Source of the DNA: Clostridiales bacterium
GTDB lineage: Bacteria; Bacillota; Clostridia; Oscillospirales; Oscillospiraceae
Assembly (NCBI GenBank): GCA_012520295.1
Contig: JAAYOP010000090.1
Location: forward strand, 1-35,634
Length of the DNA stretch: 35,634 bases
Direction: 5' to 3'
Position 1 is the first letter of the stretch, and each line of letters opens with the position of its first letter. A program made the translations under genes and the position numbers. The notes beneath the pieces were generated by a model. It made no database searches. It saw nothing but the letters and a program-made list of their open reading frames with translations, and was not told the DNA's origin. This document shows positions 24,522 through 32,301 of this stretch, in pieces.

Positions 24522-25282
24522 TTGAACATATTCCCTACAGCACCATCATACCAAATCTTTGTCAGATAAAGGCCATGGGGCGGAACCGTAGGCCCTGCCA
24601 GACATCTGTCGCCGCTTTCCAATATTTTGCTTATATCCTCCGGCTCAAGCTTTCCAATCGACGCGTAAATGACTGTCCCCACCATTGCCCTTGCCATATT
24701 ATATAAAAAACCGTTGGCACAAACTCTCAGACTTATTATATCGCCGTTTTTTTCAACGTCAAAATAGTAAACCGTTCTGACAGTTGATTTAACATTTGAA
24801 CCCACAGAGCGAACAGCCGCAAAGTCATGGGTCCCGACAAATTTTTCTACCGCCTTCTTTAGCCTGGTAATATCCAGGGGAGACGGGTAAAAATATGCCC
24901 TGTCCTTTAAGAAAGGATTCCTGAAGGATGAATTTAATATTCTGTAGGTATATTCTTTTTTCCTGCACGAAAGGATGGAATTAAAGTCCTGGGGAACTTC
25001 ACATGCATCTGTTGCTACAATGTCGCCCGGTAACAGGGCATTCAAGGCAAAGGGCAGCCTGTCGCAGGGTATTGCCGAATTGGTTTTAAAATCAGCGCAA
25101 TACATTTCCGCGTGCACACCGGCATCGGTTCTTCCGCAACCGGTGAGTACCACAGGCTCTTTAAGAATTTTTTCAAGAGCGGTTTTGACTGTTTCCTGCA
25201 CCGTTATCTCGCTTTTCTGAATCTGCCACCCGTGGTAGGCCGTTCCCAGATAGGAAAGCCTTATGGCTATATTTCGCCTCAT
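24518..25282 (-). CDS. truA: tRNA pseudouridine synthase A
   Basis: Converts uridines 38-40 in the tRNA anticodon stem to pseudouridine. The catalytic Asp is D53 in GCGRTDAGVHAEMYCADF. The N-terminal IRLSYLGTAYHGWQ and the later FLYNMARAMVGTVIYASIGKLEPEDI are typical. The 254-residue length is normal. It lies 10 nt after ecfT, as in many Firmicutes (ecfA1-ecfA2-ecfT-truA), and overlaps the DUF5711-like gene by 4 bp. Confidence 0.97.
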   Translation of the reverse strand: MRRNIAIRLSYLGTAYHGWQIQKSEITVQETVKTALEKILKEPVVLTGCGRTDAGVHAEMYCADFKTNSAIPCDRLPFALNALLPGDIVATDACEVPQDFNSILSCRKKEYTYRILNSSFRNPFLKDRAYFYPSPLDITRLKKAVEKFVGTHDFAAVRSVGSNVKSTVRTVYYFDVEKNGDIISLRVCANGFLYNMARAMVGTVIYASIGKLEPEDISKILESGDRCLAGPTVPPHGLYLTKIWYDGAVGNMFK

Positions 25283-25292
25283 CTCACCACCG

Positions 25293-26096
25293 TCACAGTC
25301 CGAAATACCGAAGTGTTATGACGGCCGCCAGTAAACAGAAACCTACAGTAAGAGCCAGGTAATCCCGCCTGGCCATTACCAGACGCTTCATGCGCGTTCT
25401 TCCTTCTCCCCCGTGGTAACAGCGGCTCTCCATGGCTATCGCCAGCTCATCGGCCCGCCTGAAGGCACTTATAAAAAGGGGAATAAGAAGCGGAAGCATT
25501 GCCCGTGCCTTCTGAAGAAGGTTTCCCGTATCAAAGTCTGCTCCTCTGGCCTTCTGGGCGCTCATAATCTTATCCGTCTCTTCAATAAGGGTAGGAATGA
25601 AGCGAAGGGCGATACTCATCATCATGGCAAACTCATGTACAGGCACCTTTATTTTTTTCAGAGGATTTAAAAGCAGCTCCATTCCGTCTGTCAAGCTCAT
25701 GGGGGATGTGGTATATGTCAGCAGAAAGGTTCCCGCTATGAGCATGAATATCCTGAGTATCATGAAGATGGAGCGCTTGATTCCCTCTGCCGTTATTTTA
25801 AATATCCAAAATTCCGCAATTGGTTCTCCCTGAGAAAAAAACAGGTTTATAAAAGCAGACAGGACAATAATTATAATCAGAGGTTTCATACCCCGAAAAA
25901 TCGCTTTCAGACCTATTCGGGATATATATATAATAGTTGCCAGAAATATTAAAATCAAGGAATATGATACAAAGTCTTTGCATATGAAAAGAGCGGCTAT
26001 ATATGTGACCGTAAATATCAACTTGGTTCTCGGATCCAGGTTGTGTATTAATGTATCACCGGGGAAATACTGGCCTAGGGTGATATCCTTAAGCAT
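25293..26096 (-). CDS. ecfT: ECF transporter transmembrane subunit EcfT
   Basis: The membrane coupling subunit of an energy-coupling-factor importer. It links the two ATPases to exchangeable S components for vitamins or metals. There are about five hydrophobic segments. The first coupling motif, KARGADFDTG, is near residues 190-199 and the second region, MESRCYHGG, is near 230; these helices insert into grooves of EcfA1/A2. The 267-residue length is normal. It overlaps ecfA2 by 8 bp. Confidence 0.95.
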   Translation of the reverse strand: MLKDITLGQYFPGDTLIHNLDPRTKLIFTVTYIAALFICKDFVSYSLILIFLATIIYISRIGLKAIFRGMKPLIIIIVLSAFINLFFSQGEPIAEFWIFKITAEGIKRSIFMILRIFMLIAGTFLLTYTTSPMSLTDGMELLLNPLKKIKVPVHEFAMMMSIALRFIPTLIEETDKIMSAQKARGADFDTGNLLQKARAMLPLLIPLFISAFRRADELAIAMESRCYHGGEGRTRMKRLVMARRDYLALTVGFCLLAAVITLRYFGL

Positions 26097-26955
26097 GCCC
26101 CGTTCCCCCTTTCAGCGCAAGCAGTGCCCTCGAAGCCTGCTCAACGGTAAATATAGAGGGTTCAAGGGGGAGCCCCAGCTCCCTTAGCCTCATGGTAACC
26201 CTGGTTATTTCCGGTACTGAAAGGCCTATGGACTGCAGCTTTTCACCGTGGGAAAATACCTGATCCGGAGTGCCTCTCAAAATTATGCGCCCTTCATTGA
26301 ATACCACTATTTTTTGAACCGTCCTGGCGATTTCGTCCATATCATGGGTAACCAGGATGACGGTAGATTCTTTTGTTCTATGGTATTCTTTTATGTTTTC
26401 TATAATCGACTCACGGCCTGCAGGGTCAAGGCCGGCTGTCGGCTCATCCAGGATAAGCACATCGGGGTTCATTGCTATAACCCCTGCTATAGCAACCCTT
26501 CTTTTCTGACCTCCGGACAGCTCAAAGGGCGATTTCTCCAGCAGCTCCGGTTCGATATCAACAAATTCCGCCGCCTCGCGGACTCTTTTATCTATCTCAT
26601 CCTCCGGCAGCTTCATATTCTTCGGACCGAAGGCTATATCCTTATATACGGTTTCCTCAAACAGCTGATACTCCGGATACTGGAATACCAGCCCGACTTT
26701 AAACCGCACATCCTTGATATTGCTTTTATTCTCCCAGATATCTGTGCCGTTGAAAAGTATTCTCCCCGAAGTCGGCTTCAAAAGACCGTTAAGATGCTGT
26801 ATGAAGGTGGATTTTCCGGAACCGGTATGCCCAATAATCCCAATAATATCTCCTTTTTCAGCTTCAAAATCTATATCTTCTATAGCCTGCTTCTCAAATG
26901 GGGTTCCCTGGCTGTAGAGATGGCAGAGTTTCTCTGTTTTTATTATAGGTGCCAA
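26089..26955 (-). CDS. ecfA2: ECF transporter ATPase EcfA2
   Basis: ABC ATPase of the shared (group II) ECF module. Walker A is GHTGSGKST (42-50), the Q-loop FQYPEYQLFE (91-100), the signature LSGGQ (146-150), Walker B DVLILDEP (165-172) and the H-loop LVTHDMDE. The Q-loop ending in QLFEETV is characteristic of EcfA2. The gap from ecfA1 is 38 nt, and the 3' end overlaps ecfT. GGAAAAGGAT lies upstream of the ATG. Confidence 0.95.
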   Translation of the reverse strand: MAPIIKTEKLCHLYSQGTPFEKQAIEDIDFEAEKGDIIGIIGHTGSGKSTFIQHLNGLLKPTSGRILFNGTDIWENKSNIKDVRFKVGLVFQYPEYQLFEETVYKDIAFGPKNMKLPEDEIDKRVREAAEFVDIEPELLEKSPFELSGGQKRRVAIAGVIAMNPDVLILDEPTAGLDPAGRESIIENIKEYHRTKESTVILVTHDMDEIARTVQKIVVFNEGRIILRGTPDQVFSHGEKLQSIGLSVPEITRVTMRLRELGLPLEPSIFTVEQASRALLALKGGTGHA

Positions 26956-26993
26956 ATATATTCAATCCTTTTCCAGGTGGATGCCCATAGGGG

Positions 26994-27860
26994 TCATCCC
27001 CTTTTTTCCGATAGCATAGTATAGATTGTTTGAGCGCATTCCTCCACCGACAGCGCTTCAAGGGGCAGGTGGAACCCCTCCTTACGCAGCCTGTAGAGCA
27101 GCTGTGTTGTTTCCGGTACGGTGAGACCGGCAGCTTTCAGCTCCTCCACATGGGTAAAGACCCAGGCGGGCTTCCCGTCCTGTATTATCCTGCCGTCCGA
27201 CATTATTATAAGTCTGTCGGCATCAATTGTTTCGCTCATATGGTGGGTTATAAGTATCACCGTTATGCCATGGTCTTTGTTCAGCCTGTGAATTGTGTCG
27301 AGAACTTCCGACCTGCCCACCGGATCCAGCATCGCAGTCGGTTCGTCAAGCACAATACATTTTGGCCTCATGGCAATAATTCCGGCTATGGCAACCCTCT
27401 GCTTCTGACCACCTGAGAGGAAATGCGGGGCATGCTCACGGTATTCATACATACCTACCAGCTTTAATGCCTCATCTACCCTTTCTCTTATCTCCTCACT
27501 GGGTATACCGATGTTTTCCGCCCCGAAGGCCACATCATCCTCCACCACATTGGCTACTATCTGGTTGTCCGGGTTTTGAAATACCATTCCCACTCGCCGC
27601 CGTATCTCCAGGGTGAGACTCTCATCGGCGGTATCCATTCCGTCTACATATACCTTTCCGGAGTCGGGTAGCAAAATAGCGTTAAAATGCTTTGCAAGGG
27701 TTGATTTGCCGGAGCCGTTATGTCCCAATATGGCTACAAAACTTCCTTCCTCTATGTCCAGGCTTATGTTATCCAGCGCCGCGGCCTCCCCGGCATCGAA
27801 GGGCTGGTTTGACTTGTATCTGTATGTGAGATTTTTAACCTCGATAATATTCCTCTTCAT
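26994..27860 (-). CDS. ecfA1: ECF transporter ATPase EcfA1
   Basis: Partner ATPase of EcfA2. Walker A is GHNGSGKST (46-54), the Q-loop FQNPDNQIVANVVEDDVAFG, the signature LSGGQ (148-152), Walker B CIVLDEP (168-174) and the H-loop LITHHMSE. It carries the ~50-residue C-terminal extension of EcfA proteins, used in dimer contacts. It lies 39 nt after the methyltransferase gene and is presumably transcribed from the promoter at 28778-28806. No S-component gene is in the window, which fits the group II type. Confidence 0.95.
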   Translation of the reverse strand: MKRNIIEVKNLTYRYKSNQPFDAGEAAALDNISLDIEEGSFVAILGHNGSGKSTLAKHFNAILLPDSGKVYVDGMDTADESLTLEIRRRVGMVFQNPDNQIVANVVEDDVAFGAENIGIPSEEIRERVDEALKLVGMYEYREHAPHFLSGGQKQRVAIAGIIAMRPKCIVLDEPTAMLDPVGRSEVLDTIHRLNKDHGITVILITHHMSETIDADRLIIMSDGRIIQDGKPAWVFTHVEELKAAGLTVPETTQLLYRLRKEGFHLPLEALSVEECAQTIYTMLSEKRG

Positions 27861-27899
27861 TGATTTTAACCATCCATTGAATTAGACCGTCCGGCATTG

Positions 27900-28745
27900 T
27901 CACGCCGTCCACCGGCAGGTTGCTCCGCAGGGCAGCACCAGTCCGCTCTCGGTAACGGGAAGGCCCAGCTCAGCGCTCTGACTTTTTCCCCCGAATCTTT
28001 TGCCAAAGACAGTCTGGCTTATATAGGTGAGCACCGCGGAGGACAGTCCCGTGGTATAGGTATTTATAATAACAAAATCGGGCTTGTCGCTTAATACGCC
28101 CGCACATAGCTTTACAAAATCAAAAAGGTTGTCCTCAAGCTTCCATAATTCGCCCGAGGAACCACGCCCATATGAGGGAGGGTCCATTATAATGGCGTCA
28201 TAACGGTTGCCCCGCCTTATTTCCCGCTCAACAAACTTTCTGCAGTCGTCCACTATCCAGCGTATGGGCCTGTGGGCAAGCCCGGAGGCAGCCGCGTTTT
28301 CCCTTGCCCAGGCTACCATTCCCTTTGCGGCATCCACATGGCATACCGCCGCCCCTGCCAATGAGCAGGCCAGTGTGGCAGCTCCTGTATAGGCAAAAAG
28401 ATTTAACACCTTAAAACCGCGCTTTTTCGCGGATACCCGCTTTATAATAAAATCCCAGTTCTCGGCCTGTTCAGGAAATATACCCGTTTGCTTGGAATTC
28501 ATAAGTTTTACATTGAATATGAGCTTCCCATAGCCAATCCGCCATGATGCGGGAACACTGTGGTTTTTCCACGCCCCTGTTTTATAGTGCGCATCGGGCT
28601 TTTTCCAGCCTTGGTGCCGCCTTGGAGTATCCCATATAACCTGAGGGTCCGGGCGAACAAGAATATGGTCTCCCCATCTCTCCAGTTTTTCGCCCCCTGA
28701 GCAGTCTATAAGCTCATAATCTGTCCACTTGTCACTGACCCACAT
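27900..28745 (-). CDS. class I SAM methyltransferase (RlmI/RlmK-like)
   Basis: A 281-residue Rossmann-fold methyltransferase related to the C-terminal domain of 23S rRNA methyltransferases RlmI and RlmK. SAM motif I is KVLNLFAYTGAATLACSLAGA, an acidic residue (HVDAAKG) follows, and motif IV is DAIIMDPPSYGRG. The N-terminal PUA domain of RlmI is missing and is replaced by a ~90-residue segment rich in Trp (WDTPRRHQGWKKPD). The DPPSY motif suits either base-C5 or base-N2 methylation, so the target is not settled. AGGAG (28755-28759) lies 9 nt before the ATG. It is the first gene after the strongest promoter of this half. Confidence 0.82.
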   Translation of the reverse strand: MWVSDKWTDYELIDCSGGEKLERWGDHILVRPDPQVIWDTPRRHQGWKKPDAHYKTGAWKNHSVPASWRIGYGKLIFNVKLMNSKQTGIFPEQAENWDFIIKRVSAKKRGFKVLNLFAYTGAATLACSLAGAAVCHVDAAKGMVAWARENAAASGLAHRPIRWIVDDCRKFVEREIRRGNRYDAIIMDPPSYGRGSSGELWKLEDNLFDFVKLCAGVLSDKPDFVIINTYTTGLSSAVLTYISQTVFGKRFGGKSQSAELGLPVTESGLVLPCGATCRWTA

Positions 28746-28777
28746 CCCGGATATCTCCTGTTCTTACTTAGCAAAGT

Positions 28778-28806
28778 ATTATATCATTTTTGATTTTTAC
28801 CGTCAA
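28778..28806 (-). promoter_or_regulatory. strong sigma-A promoter for the methyltransferase-ecf-truA operon
   Basis: On the minus strand TTGACG (28801-28806) and a perfect TATAAT (28778-28783) are separated by exactly 17 nt. The predicted start near 28771 leaves a ~25-nt leader. The genes down to cvpA, and perhaps to clpE, follow without a clear terminator. Confidence 0.85.
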
Positions 28807-28861
28807 ACCGTAACAACAACAAATATTGTTATTATTTTCCCACTTATTTTTATATATAACA

Positions 28862-29002
28862 GCGATAAAGCTATCGCAGACAGAAGGCAGAAGCGAGAAG
28901 ACAAAAAACATATTACAGAGGACAGAAGTGATAACAAAAATCCATATTGTTCCCCTTCATTATCCATTATTCTTATTCATTACTTCCACGCCCTCTGTCT
29001 GC
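28862..29002. repeat. degenerate purine-rich short repeats and inverted pair downstream of proA
   Basis: Plus-strand units resembling (G)ACAGAAGG recur between 28876 and 28930. GCAGACAGAAGGC (28876-28888) is the inverse of GCCCTCTGTCTGC (28990-29002) with one mismatch. A 6-bp hairpin, GCGATA/TATCGC, is at 28862-28877 and might end the proA transcript. On the minus strand 28960-28985 repeats ATAATG-like units. No gene is visible here. Confidence 0.45.
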
Positions 29003-29006
29003 CTCC

Positions 29007-30254
29007 CTACCTTATCTGGCCGTTACCGTAGATGATAAACTTATTTGATGTAAGCTGATTGAGTCCCATGGGTCCTCTGGCGTGAAGCTTCTGTGTAGAA
29101 ATACCGATCTCTGCTCCCAGACCGAACTCATATCCGTCGGTAAATCTGGTGGAGGCATTGACATATACCGCCGCCGCATCCACCTGTTCAAGGAAAAGCT
29201 GGGAGTTGAAATAATCACTGGTCACAATGGCCTCAGAATGCCCGGAACCGTATTCATTTATAAAATCAATCGCCTCTGATATTCCCGATACGACCTTAAC
29301 GGCAAGAATAAAATCATTGTATTCTGTTCTATAGTCTTCCGGCACAGCCTTTTTAACCGAACTTCCAAGGATTTCCACAGTCCTGCCACAGCCTCTGAGC
29401 TCAACATTTTTCGTATCCAGCTCTTTCCTTGCCATCGGAAGGAATTTTTCAGCCACAGCTTCGGAAACAAGCAAAGTCTCCATGGCATTGCATACCGAAG
29501 GCCTGGAGCATTTGGCATTGAAAACTATTTCCACCGCCATATCCAGGTCAGCACTGTCGTCCACATAGACATGGCATATTCCTATGCCCGTCTCAATTAC
29601 AGGCACCTTCGCGTTTTCAACAACGCTTTTAATAAGTCCGGCCCCGCCCCTGGGTATGAGCACATCCAGATACTCGGACAGCTCCATCAGCTCCAGAGCG
29701 CTTTGTCTGGACGTGTCCTCTACCAGGGATATACAGTCCTCCGGCAGACCGGCGGATTTTATTGCCTTCCTCATTATGCTTACTATTGTTTTATTGCTCT
29801 GGAAGGCTTCCTTACCGCCCCTCAAAATGACCGCATTGCCGGATTTCAGACACAGCGCCGCAGCGTCCGCAGTCACATTCGGCCTGGATTCATATATTAT
29901 GCCTATAACGCCCAGAGGAACACTTTTGCGGCCTATTATCAGGCCGTTGGCCTGGGTCTTCATTTCGGTAACCACACCGATGGGGTCCTCCAGTGCTATC
30001 AGCTTTCTGATACCCTCCGCGATAGCTTCGACCCGCTGTTGTGTGAGTGTAAGCCTTTCTATAAAGGATTGCTTTAATTTGTTTTCACGGGCGAGGGCCA
30101 AATCCTTTTCGTTGGCTGCCAATATATCTTCACAGCCTTTCATGAGGCAGTCCGCAATTGCCTCCAGTGCGGCATTCTTCACCGCCTGACCTGTACTGGC
30201 CAGTATTCTTGAGGCCTTTTTTGCCAAGGCTCCCTTTTTTTCAAGCTCTGTCAT
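29007..30254 (-). CDS. proA: gamma-glutamyl phosphate reductase
   Basis: Second step of proline synthesis: NADPH-dependent reduction of glutamyl-5-phosphate to the semialdehyde. It belongs to the aldehyde dehydrogenase superfamily; the catalytic Cys lies in CSRPSVCNAMETLLV, near residue 253. VPLGVIGIIYESRPNVTADAAALCLKSGN and the end RGPMGLNQLTSNKFI are classic ProA. The frame opens with TTG at 30269, but GGGAGG lies 7 nt before ATG 30254, giving 415 residues. It follows proB by 65 nt and ends the operon. Confidence 0.97.
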   Translation of the reverse strand: MTELEKKGALAKKASRILASTGQAVKNAALEAIADCLMKGCEDILAANEKDLALARENKLKQSFIERLTLTQQRVEAIAEGIRKLIALEDPIGVVTEMKTQANGLIIGRKSVPLGVIGIIYESRPNVTADAAALCLKSGNAVILRGGKEAFQSNKTIVSIMRKAIKSAGLPEDCISLVEDTSRQSALELMELSEYLDVLIPRGGAGLIKSVVENAKVPVIETGIGICHVYVDDSADLDMAVEIVFNAKCSRPSVCNAMETLLVSEAVAEKFLPMARKELDTKNVELRGCGRTVEILGSSVKKAVPEDYRTEYNDFILAVKVVSGISEAIDFINEYGSGHSEAIVTSDYFNSQLFLEQVDAAAVYVNASTRFTDGYEFGLGAEIGISTQKLHARGPMGLNQLTSNKFIIYGNGQIR

Positions 30255-30319
30255 GGTGTACCCTCCCAAATTCTCCGAATATGTAATTTGCCAAAAAGAA
30301 TATCGAGTATAAAACAGGT

Positions 30320-31126
30320 TTATGACCGCTGCTTTTTCGGCACAAACCGGGTGCCCACGCTCTTGCCCTCCAGAATTTCATAGAGACTTTCCAGGCGCTG
30401 GCCGGAGGTTATCGTCATTTCAATGCCGTTTTTCAGAGCTATCTCTCCGGCAATAAGCTTTGTGGCCATACCCCCCGTGCCCCAACTGCTTCCGCTGCCC
30501 CCTGCCATTGCTCTCAGATTGTCCGTAATCTCATATACCACATCCACGGGTTTTGCACCAGGGTTTTCCCTGGGATCGCACTCATACAGCTTATCCGTAT
30601 CCGTCAGCAGGATAAGCCTGTCAGCCTGGCAGAGCACGGCAACGATTGCAGACAAGGTGTCATTGTCACCAAGTATTTTGTTATGCCCGGTTTCGATTTC
30701 CGCATAAGACACCGAGTCGTTTTCATTGACCACGGGAATTACCCCCAGCTCCAGCAAGGCCTCAAAGGTTCTGATGAGGTTTTCCTTCCTCTCCGGTATC
30801 TCCACATCCTCATCGGTAAGAAGAATCTGCCCCACTATCTGGCCATATTCCGCAAAAAGCTTGTCGTACAGATGCATAAGCTCCAGCTGTCCAACGGCAG
30901 CCGTTGCCTGCTTCATGCGAAGTTCCGCAGGCCGCTCGGTGAATCCCAGCTTATTTGTTCCCACAGCTATGGCTCCCGAGCTGACAAGGATTACTTCATT
31001 TCCCATCCCTTTAATATCAGAAAGTATCCTGGCGAGATTATCCAGGGTACGCAGGTTTACGGTCCTGCTTTCTCTCATTATGGTGGTTGTCCCTATTTTT
31101 ACCACAATTCTCTCTGTGTCTTTCAT
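30320..31126 (-). CDS. proB: glutamate 5-kinase (without PUA domain)
   Basis: Phosphorylates glutamate to start proline synthesis and is usually inhibited by proline. The amino-acid kinase fold is clear: VVKIGTTTI at the N-terminus, VILVSSGAIAVG, PVVNENDSVSY and GTGGMATKLIAGEIA. The protein is about 268 residues and lacks the C-terminal PUA domain of E. coli ProB, as in many Firmicutes. The open frame begins 24 codons earlier at 31198, inside ispA, but AAGGA lies 9 nt before ATG 31126, which I take as the start. proA follows at 65 nt. Confidence 0.95.
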   Translation of the reverse strand: MKDTERIVVKIGTTTIMRESRTVNLRTLDNLARILSDIKGMGNEVILVSSGAIAVGTNKLGFTERPAELRMKQATAAVGQLELMHLYDKLFAEYGQIVGQILLTDEDVEIPERKENLIRTFEALLELGVIPVVNENDSVSYAEIETGHNKILGDNDTLSAIVAVLCQADRLILLTDTDKLYECDPRENPGAKPVDVVYEITDNLRAMAGGSGSSWGTGGMATKLIAGEIALKNGIEMTITSGQRLESLYEILEGKSVGTRFVPKKQRS

Positions 31127-31166
31127 AATCATATTTCCTTCCATTGCCGCGAAGCTGTGCCACAGG

Positions 31167-32057
31167 TTATCCGGTTCGCAAAGCAAGCTCATCGGCAATC
31201 CATTTTAAAAATCCGGTTTCGGAAAAAGCCCTGTCAACGGCCTCCTTTGCCAAGCTGGTTTGGCTCTCAATGGCATTCCTGCATTTCTCAATACCTAACT
31301 TGGTGGCAAAGGTGGACTTTTTGTTTTTTATATCAGAACCTGTCGGCTTTCCCATCTGGTCAAAGCTGCCCTCCAGGTCCAGTATATCGTCCCTCAATTG
31401 AAAAGCCATTCCCAAAAGAGCGCCGAATCTTGCAGCGGCAAGTGCCTGTTCCTCAGTTGAGCCGGCAGCCGCGCAGCCCATTACACAGGCCGCCATAAAA
31501 AGAGCGGCTGTTTTAAGGCTGCAAATGGTATTCAGCTCATCCTCCGACAGCTCCTTGTCTTCCCCGATTATATCCAGATACTGGCCGCCGCACATTCCCT
31601 CATAGCCGGCAGCGCCGCCTAAAACCCCCGCTGCTATCACTATCCTTTCAGCGGGTAAATTTGCTCTTAAAGCCGTGTTAAACGCCTCCGCCTGAAGGGC
31701 GTCGCCGGCCAAAAGAGCCTGCCACTGACCAAAAACCCTGTGGTTTGTCGGCTTTCCTCTCCTAAAATCATCATTATCCATACAGGGCAGATCGTCATGT
31801 ATCAGCGAGTATGTGTGAAGCATTTCAACCGCGCATGCAAAGTCCAGGGCCAGCTCAGGAGGCTCGCCGGAAATCCGGCAGAACTCAAGGGTCAGAACAG
31901 GCCTTATCCTCTTTCCGCCGGCCAGCAGACTGTATCTCATAGCTTCTCTCAACGTCTCCTGGGGAAGCCTTTCACCTGAGAGACACATATCCAGCCTTTG
32001 CTCTATCAGTAATTTATAGCTCTCATAAATTTTTCTAAATTCATTATTCTTCATCAT
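31167..32057 (-). CDS. ispA: polyprenyl (farnesyl) diphosphate synthase
   Basis: Joins isopentenyl diphosphate to allylic diphosphates, giving C15 (perhaps C20) precursors for undecaprenol and quinones. The first aspartate-rich motif is in YSLIHDDLPCMDNDDFRRGKPTNH (residues about 77-100) and the second is FQLRDDILD. The two-residue insertion in the first motif (DDxxxxD) is typical of bacterial IspA-type farnesyl synthases. The first codons are TTG-ATG-ATG; I take the first ATG. It overlaps the end of xseB by 14 bp, so translation is coupled. The common neighbour dxs is absent. Confidence 0.93.
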   Translation of the reverse strand: MMKNNEFRKIYESYKLLIEQRLDMCLSGERLPQETLREAMRYSLLAGGKRIRPVLTLEFCRISGEPPELALDFACAVEMLHTYSLIHDDLPCMDNDDFRRGKPTNHRVFGQWQALLAGDALQAEAFNTALRANLPAERIVIAAGVLGGAAGYEGMCGGQYLDIIGEDKELSEDELNTICSLKTAALFMAACVMGCAAAGSTEEQALAAARFGALLGMAFQLRDDILDLEGSFDQMGKPTGSDIKNKKSTFATKLGIEKCRNAIESQTSLAKEAVDRAFSETGFLKWIADELALRTG

Positions 32058-32277
32058 CAAATTGGAGCTCTTCGGGTTTACCGTCCTTGCCTTTCATAAG
32101 CTTTACTATTCTTGCTTCCGCGCTGTCCAGCAGCTTGCCACATTTTGCAACAAGCCCCGTACCCTCTTCAAAGAGTTCCAAAGCGCTTTCCAGCGGAGCG
32201 TCCCCTTTCTCAAGCAGCTGCACAATTTCATCGAGCCGAGCCATTGACTCCTCAAAGCTCATCTTCTTTTCCGCCAT
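32044..32277 (-). CDS. xseB: exodeoxyribonuclease VII small subunit
   Basis: A 77-residue helical protein; several copies coat one XseA to form the single-strand DNA exonuclease VII. MSFEESMARLDEIVQLLEKGDAPLESALELFEEG is the family core. The acidic tail (DDEE) is usual. ATG 32277 follows GGAAGG at a suitable distance; the reading frame itself extends 8 codons further. It lies 24 nt after xseA. Confidence 0.95.
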   Translation of the reverse strand: MAEKKMSFEESMARLDEIVQLLEKGDAPLESALELFEEGTGLVAKCGKLLDSAEARIVKLMKGKDGKPEELQFDDEE

Positions 32278-32301
32278 TTTTCCCAACCTTCCTGTTCTCA
32301 A

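Noticed and set aside
26248-27024. 258-codon plus-strand open frame across ecfA2
   Set aside because: Antisense to ABC ATPase motifs that are fully conserved on the minus strand.
28862-29002. CRISPR array
   Set aside because: Repeat units are short, degenerate and not evenly spaced, with no cas genes in the window.
30683-31498. 271-codon plus-strand open frame across proB and ispA
   Set aside because: It overlaps two clearly conserved genes on the other strand and has no ribosome binding site or family resemblance.
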